Assembly (NCBI GenBank): GCA_963575745.1
Contig: CAUYUJ010000720.1
Location: 37,501-101,500, forward strand
Direction of reading: 5' to 3'
Source: Prorocentrum cordatum
Taxonomy: Eukaryota > Sar > Dinophyceae > Prorocentrales > Prorocentraceae
Length of the DNA stretch: 64,000 nt
Position numbers and translations under genes: made by a program. Of this stretch, positions 18,432 through 28,257 are shown piece after piece. The notes below the pieces were generated by a model. It did not search any database. It was not told where the DNA came from and saw only the letters and a list, made by a program, of their open reading frames with translations. Numbering within the stretch: position 1 is the stretch's first letter; each line of letters opens with the position of its first letter.

Positions 18432-18825
18432 CCAGGAGCCATGCGATGCCATTGGGATGCTTGGGATTCCTGGGAGTTCCCTCCCTCCGACACAAATCTA
18501 CCCTGGACCCCCCCAAGGTTCAGAATGCCAAGCGTCCCAGCGAGTTCGCCCGTCTCGCGACTTCATGGAAGCTCACACCGTGCGATTGCATGGGGATGTT
18601 TGGGATCTCTGGGGTGTGAACCACAGAAACCACATGCTTCATTGTGATGCTTGGGATTCCCGGGACGTCCCGCCTCTGACAAGAGAATCTGCCCTCGAGC
18701 CCCCCCCCAGGGCTCCTGATGCCAGGCGTCCCATCGAGATCACAGGCTCCGCGGCGTCGGGGAAGCCCAAGCCGTGTGCTCTCGCGTGGGTGCTTGGGAC
18801 CTCTGGGGTGCTGACCGCAGGAACC
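18432..18825. repeat. two tandem ~193 bp units
   Basis: GATGCTTGGGATTCCTGGGA (18458) and GATGCTTGGGATTCCCGGGA (18651) start equivalent positions. Each unit also carries AATGCCAAGCGTCCCA or GATGCCAGGCGTCCCA and GGGATCTCTGGGGTG or GGGACCTCTGGGGTG. Each unit is itself partly self-complementary. Confidence 0.8.
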
Positions 18826-18829
18826 AAAC

Positions 18830-19015
18830 AGGGAGGAGGAGGAGGAGGAGGAGGAGGAGGAGGAGGAGGAGAGTGAGGAGGGAGGGAGGAGGAGGAGGAG
18901 GAGATGGAGGAGGAGGAGGAGGAGGGAGGAGGAGGGAGGAGGAGGAGGAGGAGGAGGAGATGGAGGAGGAGGAGGAGGAGGAGGAGGAGGAGGAGGAGGA
19001 GGAGGACGAGACTCG
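18830..19015. repeat. GAG array
   Basis: All-purine GGA triplets on the plus strand. It is separated by about 160 bp from a CTC array of opposite polarity. The spacer 19016-19170 has one frame rich in Gln and Glu that could be a short exon, but nothing is recognised. Confidence 0.95.
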
Positions 19016-19169
19016 CTGGGATGCCTGCGATTCAGGGGCCCTCCCCCCGCCCCCAGCGCGGGCAGGATCGGGAGAGCGGGAGGAGGGCGGCGCGGGGACG
19101 GCAGGGGCCACGGGCAGCAGGAGCAGCAGTCGCCGCTGGCGTCGGAGGAGGGCGAGGCGCGGGAGGCCT

Positions 19170-19800
19170 CCTCCTCCTCTCCTTTTCCCTCCTCCCATAC
19201 TCTCCCCTCCCTCCTCCCTCCTCCTCCTCCTTCCCTCCTCCTCCTCCTCATCCTCCTCACTCCTCCTCCTTTTCCCTCTTTCTCCCTCCTCCTCCTCCTC
19301 CTCCTCCTCTCATCCTCATCCCTCCTACTTCCTTCCTCCGCCTTCCATCCTCCTCACTCCTCCTCCCTCTCCTCCTCCTCCTCCTCTCGTCCCTACCTCC
19401 CTCCCATATTCCTCATACTCCCTCCTCCTTCTCCTCCTCCTTACCTCCTCTCCTCCCTCATTACCTTCATCCTCCATATCCCTCATCCTCGCTCCCTCCT
19501 CCCTCCTCCATCCCTCTCCCCCCTATCCTCCACCTCCCTCCTCCTCCACCTCCTCCATCCTTCTCCTCCTCCTCCTCCTCCTCCCCCTCTACATCCTCCT
19601 CCTCCCTCCTTCCTCCTCTCCTCCTTCTCTCCTCATCTCTACCTCCTCTTCCTCCGCCCTCCTCCTCCTACCCTCATACCTCCTTCCTCCTCCTCGAGAT
19701 CTTCCTCCTCCTCCTCATCCTCCTACCTCTCCTCCTCCTCCTCCTCCTTCCTTCTCCTCCTCCTCCTCCTCCTCCTCCTCCTCCTCCTCCTCCTCCTCGT
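19170..19800. repeat. CTC/TCC pyrimidine array, degenerate
   Basis: 630 bp of almost only pyrimidines with scattered A. It is open in several frames as Ser, Pro and Leu tracts. Confidence 0.95.
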
Positions 19801-20019
19801 GACGACTCTTTCTTTAAGGCACACGGACGAGCGACGTGTCCTGGAGGCCGGGCAGAATTGGCGCGCCGCGCCGGAGAAGCAGGCGTCCCACGGCTCCGTG
19901 AGTCCCTGCTCGCGCGTGCCCCGAGACCGCCCCGTGCGCCGGTTGGGACGTCGTGGCGTTCTCGGCGGGTGGCCGCCCTGGCGCCGTGCACGCTCGTTTC
20001 AAAGTGTCCAGCAACGTCG

Positions 20020-20130
20020 CGGATGGAGGAGGAGGGAGGAGGGAGGAGGAGGAGGAGGGAGGAGTAGGAGGAGGAGGGAGGAGGAGGAGGAGGGAGGAGG
20101 AGGAGGAGGAGGAGGAGGAGGAGAACGATT
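20020..20130. repeat. GAG array
   Basis: Imperfect GGA/GGGA purine triplets. Upstream 19801-20019 has no recognised gene. Confidence 0.93.
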
Positions 20131-20201
20131 TCTGAGGGGGAGGGTGGGGGTAGGAGTCGCGGATGGAGGACGGGTTCGGTAGCAAATCATGGGAGCCTGG
20201 T

Positions 20202-20387
20202 GTACTCCAGATTTCGTCATAAAAGGGAGGGGGTCTGGACCCTCCAAGACACGCCATTTCGGACCTCCCCCGTGGGAGAACCCCCCAAAACATCGTCCCC
20301 AGACCCCCCCAGGCCCTCCAAGATAGCTTGGAAAAGACCCCCCCCGAAATGAGACCCCCCTCCCTTTATTACGAAATCTGGAGTACC
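20202..20387. mobile_element. TIR element family E, copy 2 (inverse orientation)
   Basis: The ends are GTACTCCAGATTTCGTCATA and ATTACGAAATCTGGAGTACC. The C-rich interior is the reverse complement of copies 1 and 3. Confidence 0.85.
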
Positions 20388-20485
20388 CTCTTACTTCCGT
20401 CTTCAGAGATTCCGACAAGCCGAGAGAGCGATCCCCACATGGCGCTGCTGTGCATCCTGGCGCAGCCGACCTCGCTCGATTTCTG

Positions 20486-20645
20486 GGGGGCCACATGCGA
20501 TCCCTACCCCTGTACCCCCGACGATTTCTCAGGGGGAGGGTGGGGGTAGGGTTCGCATGTGGCCCCCCAAGGAGGAGGAGGAGGAGGAGGAGGAGGAGGA
20601 CGATTTCTGAGGGGGAGGGTGAGGGTAGGAATCGCACGTGGCCCC
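20486..20645. repeat. hairpin block with GGGGGCCACATGCGATC arms and a duplicated right half
   Basis: GGGGGGCCACATGCGATCCC pairs with GGGTTCGCATGTGGCCCCCC at 20551-20570. The right half (ACGATTTCTGAGGGGGAGGG ... CGCACGTGGCCCCC) is repeated after a short GAG run, ending at 20644. A partial copy lies at 20125-20165. Confidence 0.75.
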
Positions 20646-20840
20646 CTAGGTTTCGACTCCAGGCCGATGCGGCCCGATCCGGCGCACCCTCCGAGTCGAG
20701 CTGCGCCTTCCTGGGGGCGGTGCCGCCCGCGTCTCTGCCGCGCCCGCCGCCGCTCCAGCGCCCGGGGGGGGGGGGGGAGGCGCGGGTCGGTGGCCCGGAG
20801 AGGGGGCACCAGCACCAGCATCCGCAGACACGCTGACGGC
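20646..20840 (+). other. possible exon, unrecognised
   Basis: After a CCCCCTAG acceptor-like site, a frame reads RLQADAARSGAPSESSCAFL and stays open to about 20836. The composition is plausible for a GC-rich exon, but no domain is visible. It could equally be chance. Confidence 0.2.
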
Positions 20841-20877
20841 GATGCAGGTCGACGGCGATGTAGGTTTCGGTATGGGC

Positions 20878-21092
20878 CGGCGACGAGCGAGGGGGGGAAG
20901 TGAGGAGGAGGAGGAGGAGGAGGAGGCCTTCTCATAAGATTCGGAAGTCTCCCTGGCCTTCTGAGAAGTTTTCCAAGCCTTCCCCCAAGAAGACGCAAAC
21001 AACTTCTCAGAATGCGCGAGGGCTTCTGAGAAGTCATGCCGCCTTCTGAGAAGGCCTTCTCCTTTTCATTTCCCCCCCTTGCTCGCCGCCGA
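20878..21092. mobile_element. TIR element family B, copy 2
   Basis: The ends CGGCGACGAGCGAGGGGGGG and CCCCCCCTTGCTCGCCGCCG match the family B ends found in the cyclophilin intron. The interior again carries CCTTCTGAGAAG mini-palindromes. A short GAG run has expanded in the left part. No clear target duplication. Confidence 0.82.
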
Positions 21093-21215
21093 ATTGTGGG
21101 AAAGCGTGGCTCGTGCTTTCCTACAATTCGCTATGTCGTTGTCGTTCGAGACATTTGCGTAGTGGGAGTGTAGGAAAGTACAGCTCGTGATTTCTTACAA
21201 CTCGGTTCTCAACAT
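21093..21215. repeat. repeated hairpin AATTGTGGGAAAGC / GCTTTCCTACAATT
   Basis: CGAATTGTGGGAAAGCGTGG pairs with GTGCTTTCCTACAATTCG. A related TGTAGGAAAGTACAGCTCGT ... GATTTCTTACAACTCGG pair follows. Confidence 0.7.
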
Positions 21216-21239
21216 CACCGTTCAGCAACATCGCCGTTA

Positions 21240-21630
21240 GCGTGGCCTTGGAACATACGGGCATGCCTCAACCAAGGGAATCTTACCCTAGAAAGCTCGG
21301 TGCTGCTGGTAAATGACACCTCGGCCACCTAGGAAGCCAACACATTACCACCATCACCGAGATCGGGAACACCTTCCCTTGGTTCGGGACGATCGAAATT
21401 GGTACGGACACAAAAGGTACAACATCCAACAGTGGTTCTTCTTGTTCATTCTTGACTGGGTTCGTTGCCGGCGTCGCCGCGGTCGTTGTCCACTTGATAC
21501 AGTATGCAGCCTGCCTAACAGCGGCCACTGTCGGTTTTGAACAACACTTGTTGTCGGGCATCGTGCCCAGTTTCTTCGTACCCCTTTCGGGCGTCCGCAC
21601 TGGTGGAGGCACACCGTCGATAATGTGATC
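21240..21630. other. lower-GC stretch, no gene recognised
   Basis: About 390 bp near 52% GC with short frames on both strands. No similarity recognised. Confidence 0.35.
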
Positions 21631-21631
21631 G

Positions 21632-21815
21632 TTTTCTCATTCATTTTTTTGCCGATCGGCGCGGGCCCTCGCCCCTCCCTCCCCATGGAGTAGATCTTCT
21701 TGGCTGTTTTTGGCGCCTCTTTCAAGCCGGTGGAGTCTCCCCCATTGGATGCACTGCTGCAAGCAGTCGCATCAAGCAGAGGTCCAGAGCCAGACCCCCC
21801 CTCCCCCCCTTCCGC
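21632..21815. mobile_element. dispersed element P, copy 1
   Basis: GTTTTCTCATTCATTTTTTT, GCCGATCGGCGCGGGCCCTC, ATGGAGTAGATCTTCTTGGC and CAGAGGTCCAGAGCCAGACC match the copy at 61848-62030. Confidence 0.8.
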
Positions 21816-21930
21816 CCAATGCCGAAACGCCGAATAAGAAAGCGTTCACATTGGTGTTGGTGTCAGCCTCTGGGCCTCCCCACGGGGCCTGCGGCCGGGG
21901 GCGGCCCGGGGCGGGGCGGGCGGGGCCAAA

Positions 21931-22040
21931 GATGACCCGCTCCCCGCTCTGCGCGCTGACGGCGGTGGCCGCGGCGCTGGCGGCGTTGGCGGCGGCGCCG
22001 GAGGCGGGTGGGGCGATGCCATCGGGGCGGGTCCTCCTTC
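21931..22040 (+). CDS. possible first exon with signal peptide
   Basis: An ATG at 21931, preceded by AAAG, opens a frame reading MTRSPLCALTAVAAALAALA, then AAPEAGG. It has a short basic start, a hydrophobic Ala/Leu core and small residues suitable for cleavage, the layout of a secretory signal peptide. The frame runs into a CTC array from about 22035, so the exon would have to end before it, perhaps at a GC donor near 22012. The mature protein is not visible. GC-rich random sequence can mimic Ala-rich signals, so this is tentative. Confidence 0.35.
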
Positions 22041-22200
22041 CTCCTCTCCCTCCTCCTCCTCCTCCTCCTCCTCCTCCTCCTCCTCCTCCTCCTCCTCCTC
22101 CTCCTCCTCCTCCTCCTCCTCCTCTCCTCCTCTCCTCCTCTCCTCCTCCTCCTCCTCCTCCTCCTTCCTCCTTCCTTCTTCCTTCTTTCTCCCTCCTCTT
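22040..22200. repeat. CTC/TCC array
   Basis: Pyrimidine triplets. GGGAGCTCTGGAGCCGCCTG ... GGGGCTCCAGCGAGCAAG follows at 22204-22245 and recurs at 22808-22845, a short dispersed hairpin. Confidence 0.95.
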
Positions 22201-22359
22201 CCTGGGGAGCTCTGGAGCCGCCTGGGGCTCCAGCGAGCAAGACGGGGGGGTCGGAGGGAGCCAACTACTCAGACCTCCTCGCGCTGTGAACAAGTCGTGA
22301 CGGGAGGTGTTTCCCCATTTTCGGCCTCAGGGTGCCCTTCCCGGGCCTCGTGATTGTCA

Positions 22360-22560
22360 AACATCAGGCGATCGCAAACATGGATCAAGGGGGCGTGGAT
22401 TAGCGACGGGTCCCGTTTCCATGGGGCATCGCGGATTTCCGCCGCCGAACGAGGCGGCACTGGCCGCATTTTGGGGAGGGCATCTCTCCCGATCCATGGA
22501 TTTGGCGACCGCGCGCCAAATCCATGGATCGCTAATCCACGTTTGCGCGCCCCCGGAAAA
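22360..22560. mobile_element. dispersed element M, copy 2, with inverted ends
   Basis: CGATCGCAAACATGGATCAA and GGCGTGGATTAGCGACGG on the left pair with CCATGGATCGCTAATCCACG and TTTGCGCGCCCC on the right. The middle, GCCGAACGAGGCGGCACTGG, matches copy 1. CCATGGATTTGG ... CCAAATCCATGG forms a second hairpin at the right end. Confidence 0.78.
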
Positions 22561-22625
22561 CGACTCAGGAGGAAAAACCGGTCCCAGGGAAGGGGTCGAG
22601 ACCTCTGGGGGTCGACGTTGTGAAC
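22553..22625. mobile_element. dispersed block N, copy 2 (inverse orientation)
   Basis: AAAACGACTCAGG, CCCAGGGAAGGGGTCGAGAC and CTCTGGGGGTCGACGTTG are the reverse complement of 14357-14435. Confidence 0.7.
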
Positions 22626-22642
22626 AAATCGCGACGTGGGGG

Positions 22643-22790
22643 TCTGGGTATGCACCTACACCAGTCCTGGCCAGGCCGATCATGGGCCCAGGATCGGTGT
22701 ACGTATGCCTTCCTGCCTTGGTGAGGTTAGTGTATGCACCAATGCTGGGCCCAGGGTGGTCTCAGCCAGGTTTGGTATAGGTGTGTAGTT
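22643..22790. mobile_element. foldback element L, copy 2 (degraded)
   Basis: TGCACCTACACCAGTCCTGG and CCAGGTTTGGTATAGGTGTG are the two arms. GATCATGGGCCCAGGATCGG and ATGCTGGGCCCAGGGTGG lie inside. Arm pairing is poorer than in copies 1 and 3. Confidence 0.7.
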
Positions 22791-22859
22791 GACGGCGTCC
22801 TCCTAGGGGAGCTCTGGAGCTGGCTGGGGCTCCAGCGAGCAAGGACGGGGGCGCAGTTC

Positions 22860-23495
22860 GAGGTTTTGGGTCCGAACCGGCCTTTTGCTTTTGTCGGCCT
22901 CGGGAAGCCGCTTGGGGGCCCCGCGGGACCTTGTCAAGAACGGGTCTGGAGTGATACATTGCGGCAGATGGACTCCAGGAGGGGTCAAGGGTCCGATTTT
23001 GAGCGGAGCTGGCTTCGTCCCCCCGACTTTGATGAAGTTTCGGGGCCCCATCAGCACAGGGAGCTGCCCGCGCAGGCGACAGGTTTTTTCTATTATCCCC
23101 TGGCGACAGTGGGCTTGACTCGCGGGGCGAACGGACCAGCCGGTCGCGTCGCGATGCGCAGCAGCGCCGTCTGAGAATGCCCAGCCGGCGCCGGCGCGCA
23201 TCGCGACGTGACCGATTGGGGCAGAAGTTGTCGGGGCCAGGCACGGGCGCGATGGCGAAGAATGGTAAATTTGGCCCCGACTGCACGGCGGGCCGCCGTC
23301 CGCCACGCGCGGCCAGGCTTCCCCTCGGCGCCCTCAGGACGGGCAGCCGCCACCTCGGACTCGGCCTCCGAGGGTCGGACAACGACGACTATGCACACGG
23401 GCACCGACCCTGGCCATGCCCACCCGGGGCCCGTGATTGTGCTTGCGACTCACCGGTCCGGGGCCCAGGACAGGCCGGGGCCCAGGACAGGACGG
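22860..23495. other. no gene recognised
   Basis: GC-rich, with partly open frames on both strands. GACTCGCGGGGCGAACGGAC ... CGTCGCGATGCG (23114-23158) and CGCATCGCGACGTGACCGAT (23197) suggest a hairpin. Nothing recognised as a protein. Confidence 0.35.
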
Positions 23496-23497
23496 TG

Positions 23498-23666
23498 TAC
23501 ACCTTAGGCGATGCTTAAGAAAACCTAAATTTTCGGCCAGAGTCTCGATTATTCTTAACGTTTCAACGTAAATCCTAAGATTTAAATGGAAATGTTGGGT
23601 TTTTATTCGAGTTCTGAGACTATGAATTTCTTAACCCATGATTTCTTAAGCATTTCGCAGGGTGTA
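23498..23666. mobile_element. TIR element family F, copy 2
   Basis: The ends are TACACCTTAGGCGATGCTTA and TTAAGCATTTCGCAGGGTGT. The flanking sequences CCAGGACAGGACGGTG and CACTGTCGCCGTCCTGG are themselves inverse, so the true ends of this copy may lie about 15 bp further out. 23670-24000 holds no recognised gene. Confidence 0.87.
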
Positions 23667-24003
23667 CCACTGTCGCCGTCCTGGAGGGGGGGGGGGGGGG
23701 CCTTCCTCGGCCCCCAAGGGGGCCGTCGGGCATCGGCCCGGGCGAGAGACGGGCCAGCCCCGGGAGCCCCTCTGCGGGCCGGGCGTGCCGAAGAGGCGGG
23801 CGCGCTCTCTGGGGCGGTGGGCGCCAGAGTTGTACTTGGCTGGTGGGGGCGCAAGCAATCAAGATGTTTACAACATCAAGATGCGGAAACAGGTCGAGGC
23901 CAATGCTTTTCTAGAAAGTTCAAGTTCAAAGTTGCGAGGCTCCTGGAGTCCGAGTTCAAGTCCTCCCCCGGTCCGTGCATTCGTCGAGGAAGGAACAGCG
24001 GCA

Positions 24004-24155
24004 CAAACATAAACTTTTGGCGCTCCGCGCGCATTTCTTGGATCCGCGGCGCCTCTGGCGCCGCCTTTGGCGCGCTCCGCTCGCCAGGGAGGGGGGTCCA
24101 GCGCAGATCCAAGAAAGTCGCCTGGAACGCCAACAGTTTGAGTTTTTGGGTGTGT
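24004..24155. mobile_element. foldback element family D, copy 4
   Basis: The left arm AAACATAAACTTTTGGCGCT with CCGCGCGCATTTCTTGGATC pairs with the right arm GATCCAAGAAAGTCGCCTGG and CGCCAACAGTTTGAGTTT. The core is GCGGCGCCTCTGGCGCCGCC. Confidence 0.88.
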
Positions 24156-24269
24156 TTTCTTCTGCTTCTGCTTCTCCTTCCGCATCTTCTTCTTCTGCTT
24201 CTTCTGCTTCCTCTTCTTCTTCTTGATGTGTATGCGGTTGCTTTCCTCTGCGGATTTGCCTTCCGTAGC

Positions 24270-25080
24270 ACACGTCGGCACCTCCCTTGCACGTTTCCCG
24301 TGGCCCCACGGGTCGCTCCGCCCGAGTTGCTCCCCAGGGGGAGGGGGGGGAGGGGGCGCACGCCGCCGTTCCCGCCGAGCTTCGGCACGGCCCCCGCGCG
24401 CTTCCTGGCCCAGCGTGCAGCTCCGCCGAGGGCCCCCGGAGGGGGGGGGGCATATAAAACGACGCGAAGATCGGGACAAAATCGGATCGGGATAACTCGA
24501 AATCTCTGAGAATCGGCGGGTTTGGAGGATGTATTGGGCGCCGCGGCCGCTCCAGAGCGTTCCGGAACGCTCTGAGAGCGCTCCGGAACGCTCTGGAGCG
24601 ATTTATCCCGATCCTATCCCTGTTTTACCTTTGCTCGGGATCCCCGAGCAGCTCCCGCGCCACGCGTGTCGGCAGCCAGCTCGCGCCTCTCGTGGCCCCG
24701 CGGGGAGCTCACACCCGAGGCCGCCGGGGAGGGCACGCGCAGAGCCGCCCCCCCCAGGCGCTTCGGCACGCCCCTCTAGGCGCCGTGGCCCCCAAGGGGG
24801 GGCTCGCGCCCGAGGCCCCACGGGCGGCGGGGAGGGGGGCACACGGCGCCGCCCCGACCAGCTCGGCACACCTTCTGGCGTGCCCGTGGCCCCGCAGGCA
24901 GGGTCCACATGCCGCCGCCGCGTCCATCTCGGCGCGCCCCTCGCACGCCTCGTGGCCCCCTCGGGGGTCCGCCTGAGGCCCCAGCTGGGGGTGCGTCCAC
25001 GTGGGCGCCCGCCCCGCCCACGGCTGCACACCGCTCGCGCGCTCCGTGGCCCCGCAGGGTGCTTGACATCCTTCCGCCCT
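24270..25080 (-). repeat. ~90 bp minisatellite W, array 2 (minus orientation), interrupted by element O
   Basis: Read on the minus strand, units contain GGGGCCACG, a GCGAGGGGCGCGCCGAGATGG-like block and GCATGTGGACCCTGCC, as in the array at 31.5-32.8 kb. GTGGCCCC landmarks fall near 24297, 24694, 24784, 24884, 24952 and 25047. Element O copy 2 splits the array. Open frames through it are consequences of the repeat. Confidence 0.7.
24452..24640. mobile_element. foldback-containing element O, copy 2 (inverse orientation)
   Basis: GATCGGGACAAAATCGGATC, GAAATCTCTGAGAATCGGCG and AGCGTTCCGGAACGCTCT are in the reverse order and strand of 14680-14852, with only a few differences. Confidence 0.87.
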
Positions 25081-25460
25081 TAGCGCCTGGCGATGCTCAG
25101 GCCTGCGCATGGCTGGGTCCTTCGCCCGGAGGCTCTTCGCGGCGCGAGGGCGTCAGGAGTGGATGGGGGCAGCAGGCAGTACCGGGTCCCCCTCCTCCGG
25201 GGCCTGTCCCTCCTCCTTGGAGGCGGTACGAGCATTGTGGGCCTGCGTTTTAATGCGGCATGTTTTGTTATTCGTTTTTTTGGGGGGGCTCTCTGTCTCT
25301 CTCTCTCTCTCTCTATGCCTCTCCCTCTCCAGCACCGCGCACATCGTCTTCAAAGTTTGCTGAGAGTCCGCGGATCTAGACTGCCGACGGTCGCAGGCCG
25401 ATGCTTGCCACGTCCCCGGGTTTTCATCCCGCCCTTCTGTCCTCTGCTCCTCCCCCTCTT
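25081..25460. other. no gene recognised; CT microsatellite inside
   Basis: 25290-25325 is a CT dinucleotide run. The remainder shows no recognisable coding or repeat family. Confidence 0.4.
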
Positions 25461-25466
25461 CGTTCG

Positions 25467-25652
25467 GTATCGTTTAACCGATCCCCATTCCCATCCCCAT
25501 CCCCATCGAGAGTCCCCACCAAATTACCACCCCAGTTGGGGATACACCCCTCGAAACCCGAAGGGCACGACCTATATCCCCATATAGGAGGGTAAATCGG
25601 CCAGTGGGGCCCAGGCCACGCCGCTGGGGATGGGGATCGGTTAAACGATACT
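25467..25652. mobile_element. TIR element family K, copy 1
   Basis: The ends GTATCGTTTAACCGATCCCC and GGGGATCGGTTAAACGATAC are perfect inverted repeats. CCAGTTGGGGATACACCCCT and CGGCCAGTGGGGCCCAGGCC lie inside. The second copy is at 28083-28257. Confidence 0.9.
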
Positions 25653-25679
25653 CATTCGTCGTTCACTGCCTACTCACGT

Positions 25680-25795
25680 TCCCCCCCTGGCGGCAACTCC
25701 GGCGCCGCCCCTGGCGCGCTCCGCGCGCCAGGGAGGGGGTCCAGCGCCGATCCGAGCAATCCGCGCGGACCTCCGAGTTTGTATGTTTGTGTCAT
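25680..25795. mobile_element. foldback element family D, copy 5 (left arm missing)
   Basis: The core GGCGGCAACTCCGGCGCCGC, CGCGCGCCAGGGAGGGGGTC and right arm CGCGCGGACCTCCGAGTTTG are present. It directly abuts element K on its left. Confidence 0.8.
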
Positions 25796-25822
25796 TGTTT
25801 GTTTCCTGTCGCGTGGTTTCTT

Positions 25823-25989
25823 TCAGGAGGGAAAAAAAAAACACAGACACAATTAATCGGCGATCCCCCAGAAAATATGGGAAAATATGGCAAGCGCAGG
25901 GGAAGACAAAAACCCAGAAAATATGGGAAAACATGGGGAATGCTTTTATTTGTGTGTATTGATTTGTGTGTCCTCTGGGGCCCCTTCCT
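25823..25989. mobile_element. dispersed element G, copy 3
   Basis: It runs from CAGGAGGGAAAAAAAAAACA through AAATATGGGAAAATATGGCA to GTGTGTCCTCTGGGGCCCCT. Confidence 0.85.
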
Positions 25990-26159
25990 TCCTTCCGCGG
26001 GCGGTGGCCCTCGCCTCCCTCGACCTCTCCCCGCTGGCTGGCGTCTCTCCCCCGCGGGGCCCGCCCCCCCCTCGGAGGGCGCAGCCCCCCCCCCCCTTTC
26101 CGGCGAGGCGAGGGAGGACACGCCGCGAGGAAGCGGTCTGGCTCCCACCCCTACTTCGA

Positions 26160-26450
26160 CGAAGAAACAAACGCCACACACATACATACAACGAATTATA
26201 CAAGTAATAAGAATAATCAGAAGAAGGAGTAGTAATACTGATAAGAGTACTAATATAATTACAAACAAGAGTACGAATACTACGAAGAAAACAGAGGAAC
26301 ACTTATCATACGACTCATACTAAGATGAATCATACTACTAAGAGGAATAACTAAGAACATGGCAGTACAATGACACATAAGATAACTTCTCATACGAATG
26401 CTGATACTAAGAAGTAGAATACCAATACTAAGAAGAAGGTCCAGAGAAAA
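26160..26450. repeat. degenerate ACTAAGAAG / AATAC triplet-like tract
   Basis: An AT-rich island of short words such as ACTAAGAAG, ACGAATAC and ACTAATA. No gene. Upstream 25990-26159 is GC-rich with nothing recognised. Confidence 0.7.
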
Positions 26451-26454
26451 TGCA

Positions 26455-26608
26455 AACCAAACATAAACTTTTGGCGCTCCGCGCGGATTTCTTGGATCCG
26501 CGCTGGGCCCCCCCTGGCGGCGCCTCCGGCGCCGCCCCTGGCGCGTTCCGCGCGCCAGGGAAGGGGGTCCAGCGCAGATCCACGAATTCCGCTCGGAGCG
26601 CCCAGTGT
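26455..26608. mobile_element. foldback element family D, copy 6 (complete)
   Basis: The arms AAACATAAACTTTTGGCGCT and GGAGCGCCCAGTGTTTCTGT extend about 48 bp each. The core is TGGCGGCGCCTCCGGCGCCG with GCGCGCCAGGGAAGGGGG. It is followed by a CTT-rich tract (26620-26715). Confidence 0.9.
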
Positions 26609-26888
26609 TTCTGTTTTTGTGCGTTGTTTCTTCTTCTCCTTCTTCTTCTTGTTCATGTTCTGATTCTTTTTTCTTTCTTCTTCTTCTTCTTCTTTTCCTT
26701 CTTCTTCTTCTACTGCTAGGACCACCTCGCGAACGCGGCGGTGATTCCAGCCAGCGGTCCCCTGCCTTCTCAGGCGTCTGCGTGCTCTGTGTCGGCCAGA
26801 GCTCCTCGCCTCTTCGCGGACGGCTCCACGCCTGGGGGACCCCCGCCCCCTCCTGTGCCGCGTTGGGCCTTGCCAGGGTGCCCTGGCG

Positions 26889-26995
26889 TTAAGTCGGGCA
26901 CGTCCCTCTACAGGAAGACTACCAACAATAGTGACACTTTGTTGTTTAAAATATATGTTTCGTCCACAGTCCGCCAGGATGACATGCCCGACCTA
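26889..26995. mobile_element. TIR element family C, copy 4, with perfect 10 bp duplication
   Basis: The ends are TTAAGTCGGGCACGTCCCTC and GATGACATGCCCGACCTA. A perfect direct repeat TGCCCTGGCG flanks it (26879-26888 and 26996-27005). At 107 bp it is the shortest copy, with internal ACAGGAAGACTACCAACAAT. Confidence 0.9.
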
Positions 26996-27087
26996 TGCCC
27001 TGGCGCCCAGTGCACCCGAGCCCTCGGGGGAGCGCCTTTTCTCGCCACTCTGTGGTTGGCCCTGCTGGGGTCCCCCCCCCCTGAGCA

Positions 27088-27445
27088 GGGCTCGTTGCGA
27101 TTCCTCCGATTCGATTCAATTCGATTTTGACTCGACTCGATTTTGATGATTTTTGATTCGATTCGATTCGATTCTGATTCGACTTGATTTTGATTCGACT
27201 CCACTTGGTTCGATGTGATTCGATTTTGATTCGATTCGATTCGTTGCGATTCCTCCGATTCGATTTTGACGGGTTCCGATTCCGATTGGACTCGACTTCG
27301 GATTCCGATTTGGGCTCCGATGTCTTCATGGGAGGCCTACGAGCCTGCCGAGTCCCGCCGACTCGACTTCTCCCGACTCGCTGCCGATTTCAGCCGATCC
27401 GACTCATTTCAATCGCCGATCCGACTTATCGATTCGACTCTGGGA
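27088..27445. repeat. GATTCGATTC-rich dispersed repeat U, copy 2
   Basis: It starts GGGCTCGTTGCGATTCCTCC and contains GGAGGCCTACGAGCCTGCCG and CGCCGATCCGACTTATCGAT. It is longer than copy 1 because of extra GATTCGATT units. Confidence 0.78.
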
Positions 27446-27447
27446 TC

Positions 27448-27739
27448 TCCTTCCTCCTCCTCCTCGCCATCTCCCCCCTTTCTTTCCTCCCTCTCCTCAT
27501 CCTCTTCCTCCTCGTCATGAGGAGGAGAAGGAGGAGGCATGAGGAGGAGGAGGAGGATGAGGAGGAGGAGGCATGAGGAGGAGGAGGAGGCATGAGGAGG
27601 AGGAAGAGGAGGAGGCATGAGGAGGAGGAGGAGGCATGATGATGATGCTGATGATGATGATGATGCTGATGATGTTGATGATGAGGATGCTGATGATGAT
27701 GATGACGATGATGATGATGATGGTGATGATGATGATGAC

Positions 27740-27795
<56 letters not shown>

Positions 27796-27850
27796 GGAGG
27801 AGGAGGAGGAGGAGGAGGAGGAGGAGGAGGGGGAGGAGGAGAAGGAGCAG
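27448..27850. repeat. compound CTC, GAG and GAT triplet array
   Basis: A short CTC run (27448-27515) switches to GAG with regularly spaced GGCATGAG words (27516-27640), then GAT triplets (27635-27795), then GAG (27795-27850). Asp, Glu and Met frames on plus and His, Ser and Pro frames on minus are artefacts. Confidence 0.95.
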
Positions 27851-28082
27851 GCCAGCGCTGCACGAGTGGTGCGCCCGCGCGCAGTCCAGCCCCCCCCCCT
27901 GGGACCCACGGGGGCCGCGGCCTTTGCCTGCCCGCCCTCCCCCCCCTTCTTGCCTGTGGCGGCGCGGGCTCCCCTCGGACCCTTTCCGGCTGGCAACGCC
28001 CGCCGCGGCCCCGTGCCGCTTCGCCGCTCTTCGCCTTCTCTCCCCCGCTCCCCGTCGGGCCCCCTCAAGGGAGGCGAAGCGC

Positions 28083-28257
28083 AGTATCGTTTAACCAATA
28101 CCCATCTCTATCCCCATCACCTTCGAGATTACCTCCCCAGTTGGGGACACACCCCTCGAAACCCGAAGGGAGCGACCTATATCCCCATCTAGGGGGGTCA
28201 ATCGGCCAGTGGGGCCCAGGCCACGCCGCTGGGGATTGGGATCGGTGAAACGATATT
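28083..28257. mobile_element. TIR element family K, copy 2
   Basis: The ends are AGTATCGTTTAACCAATACC and GGGATCGGTGAAACGATATT. The interior matches copy 1 through CAGTTGGGGACACACCCCTC and AAACCCGAAGGGAGCGACCT. Confidence 0.88.
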
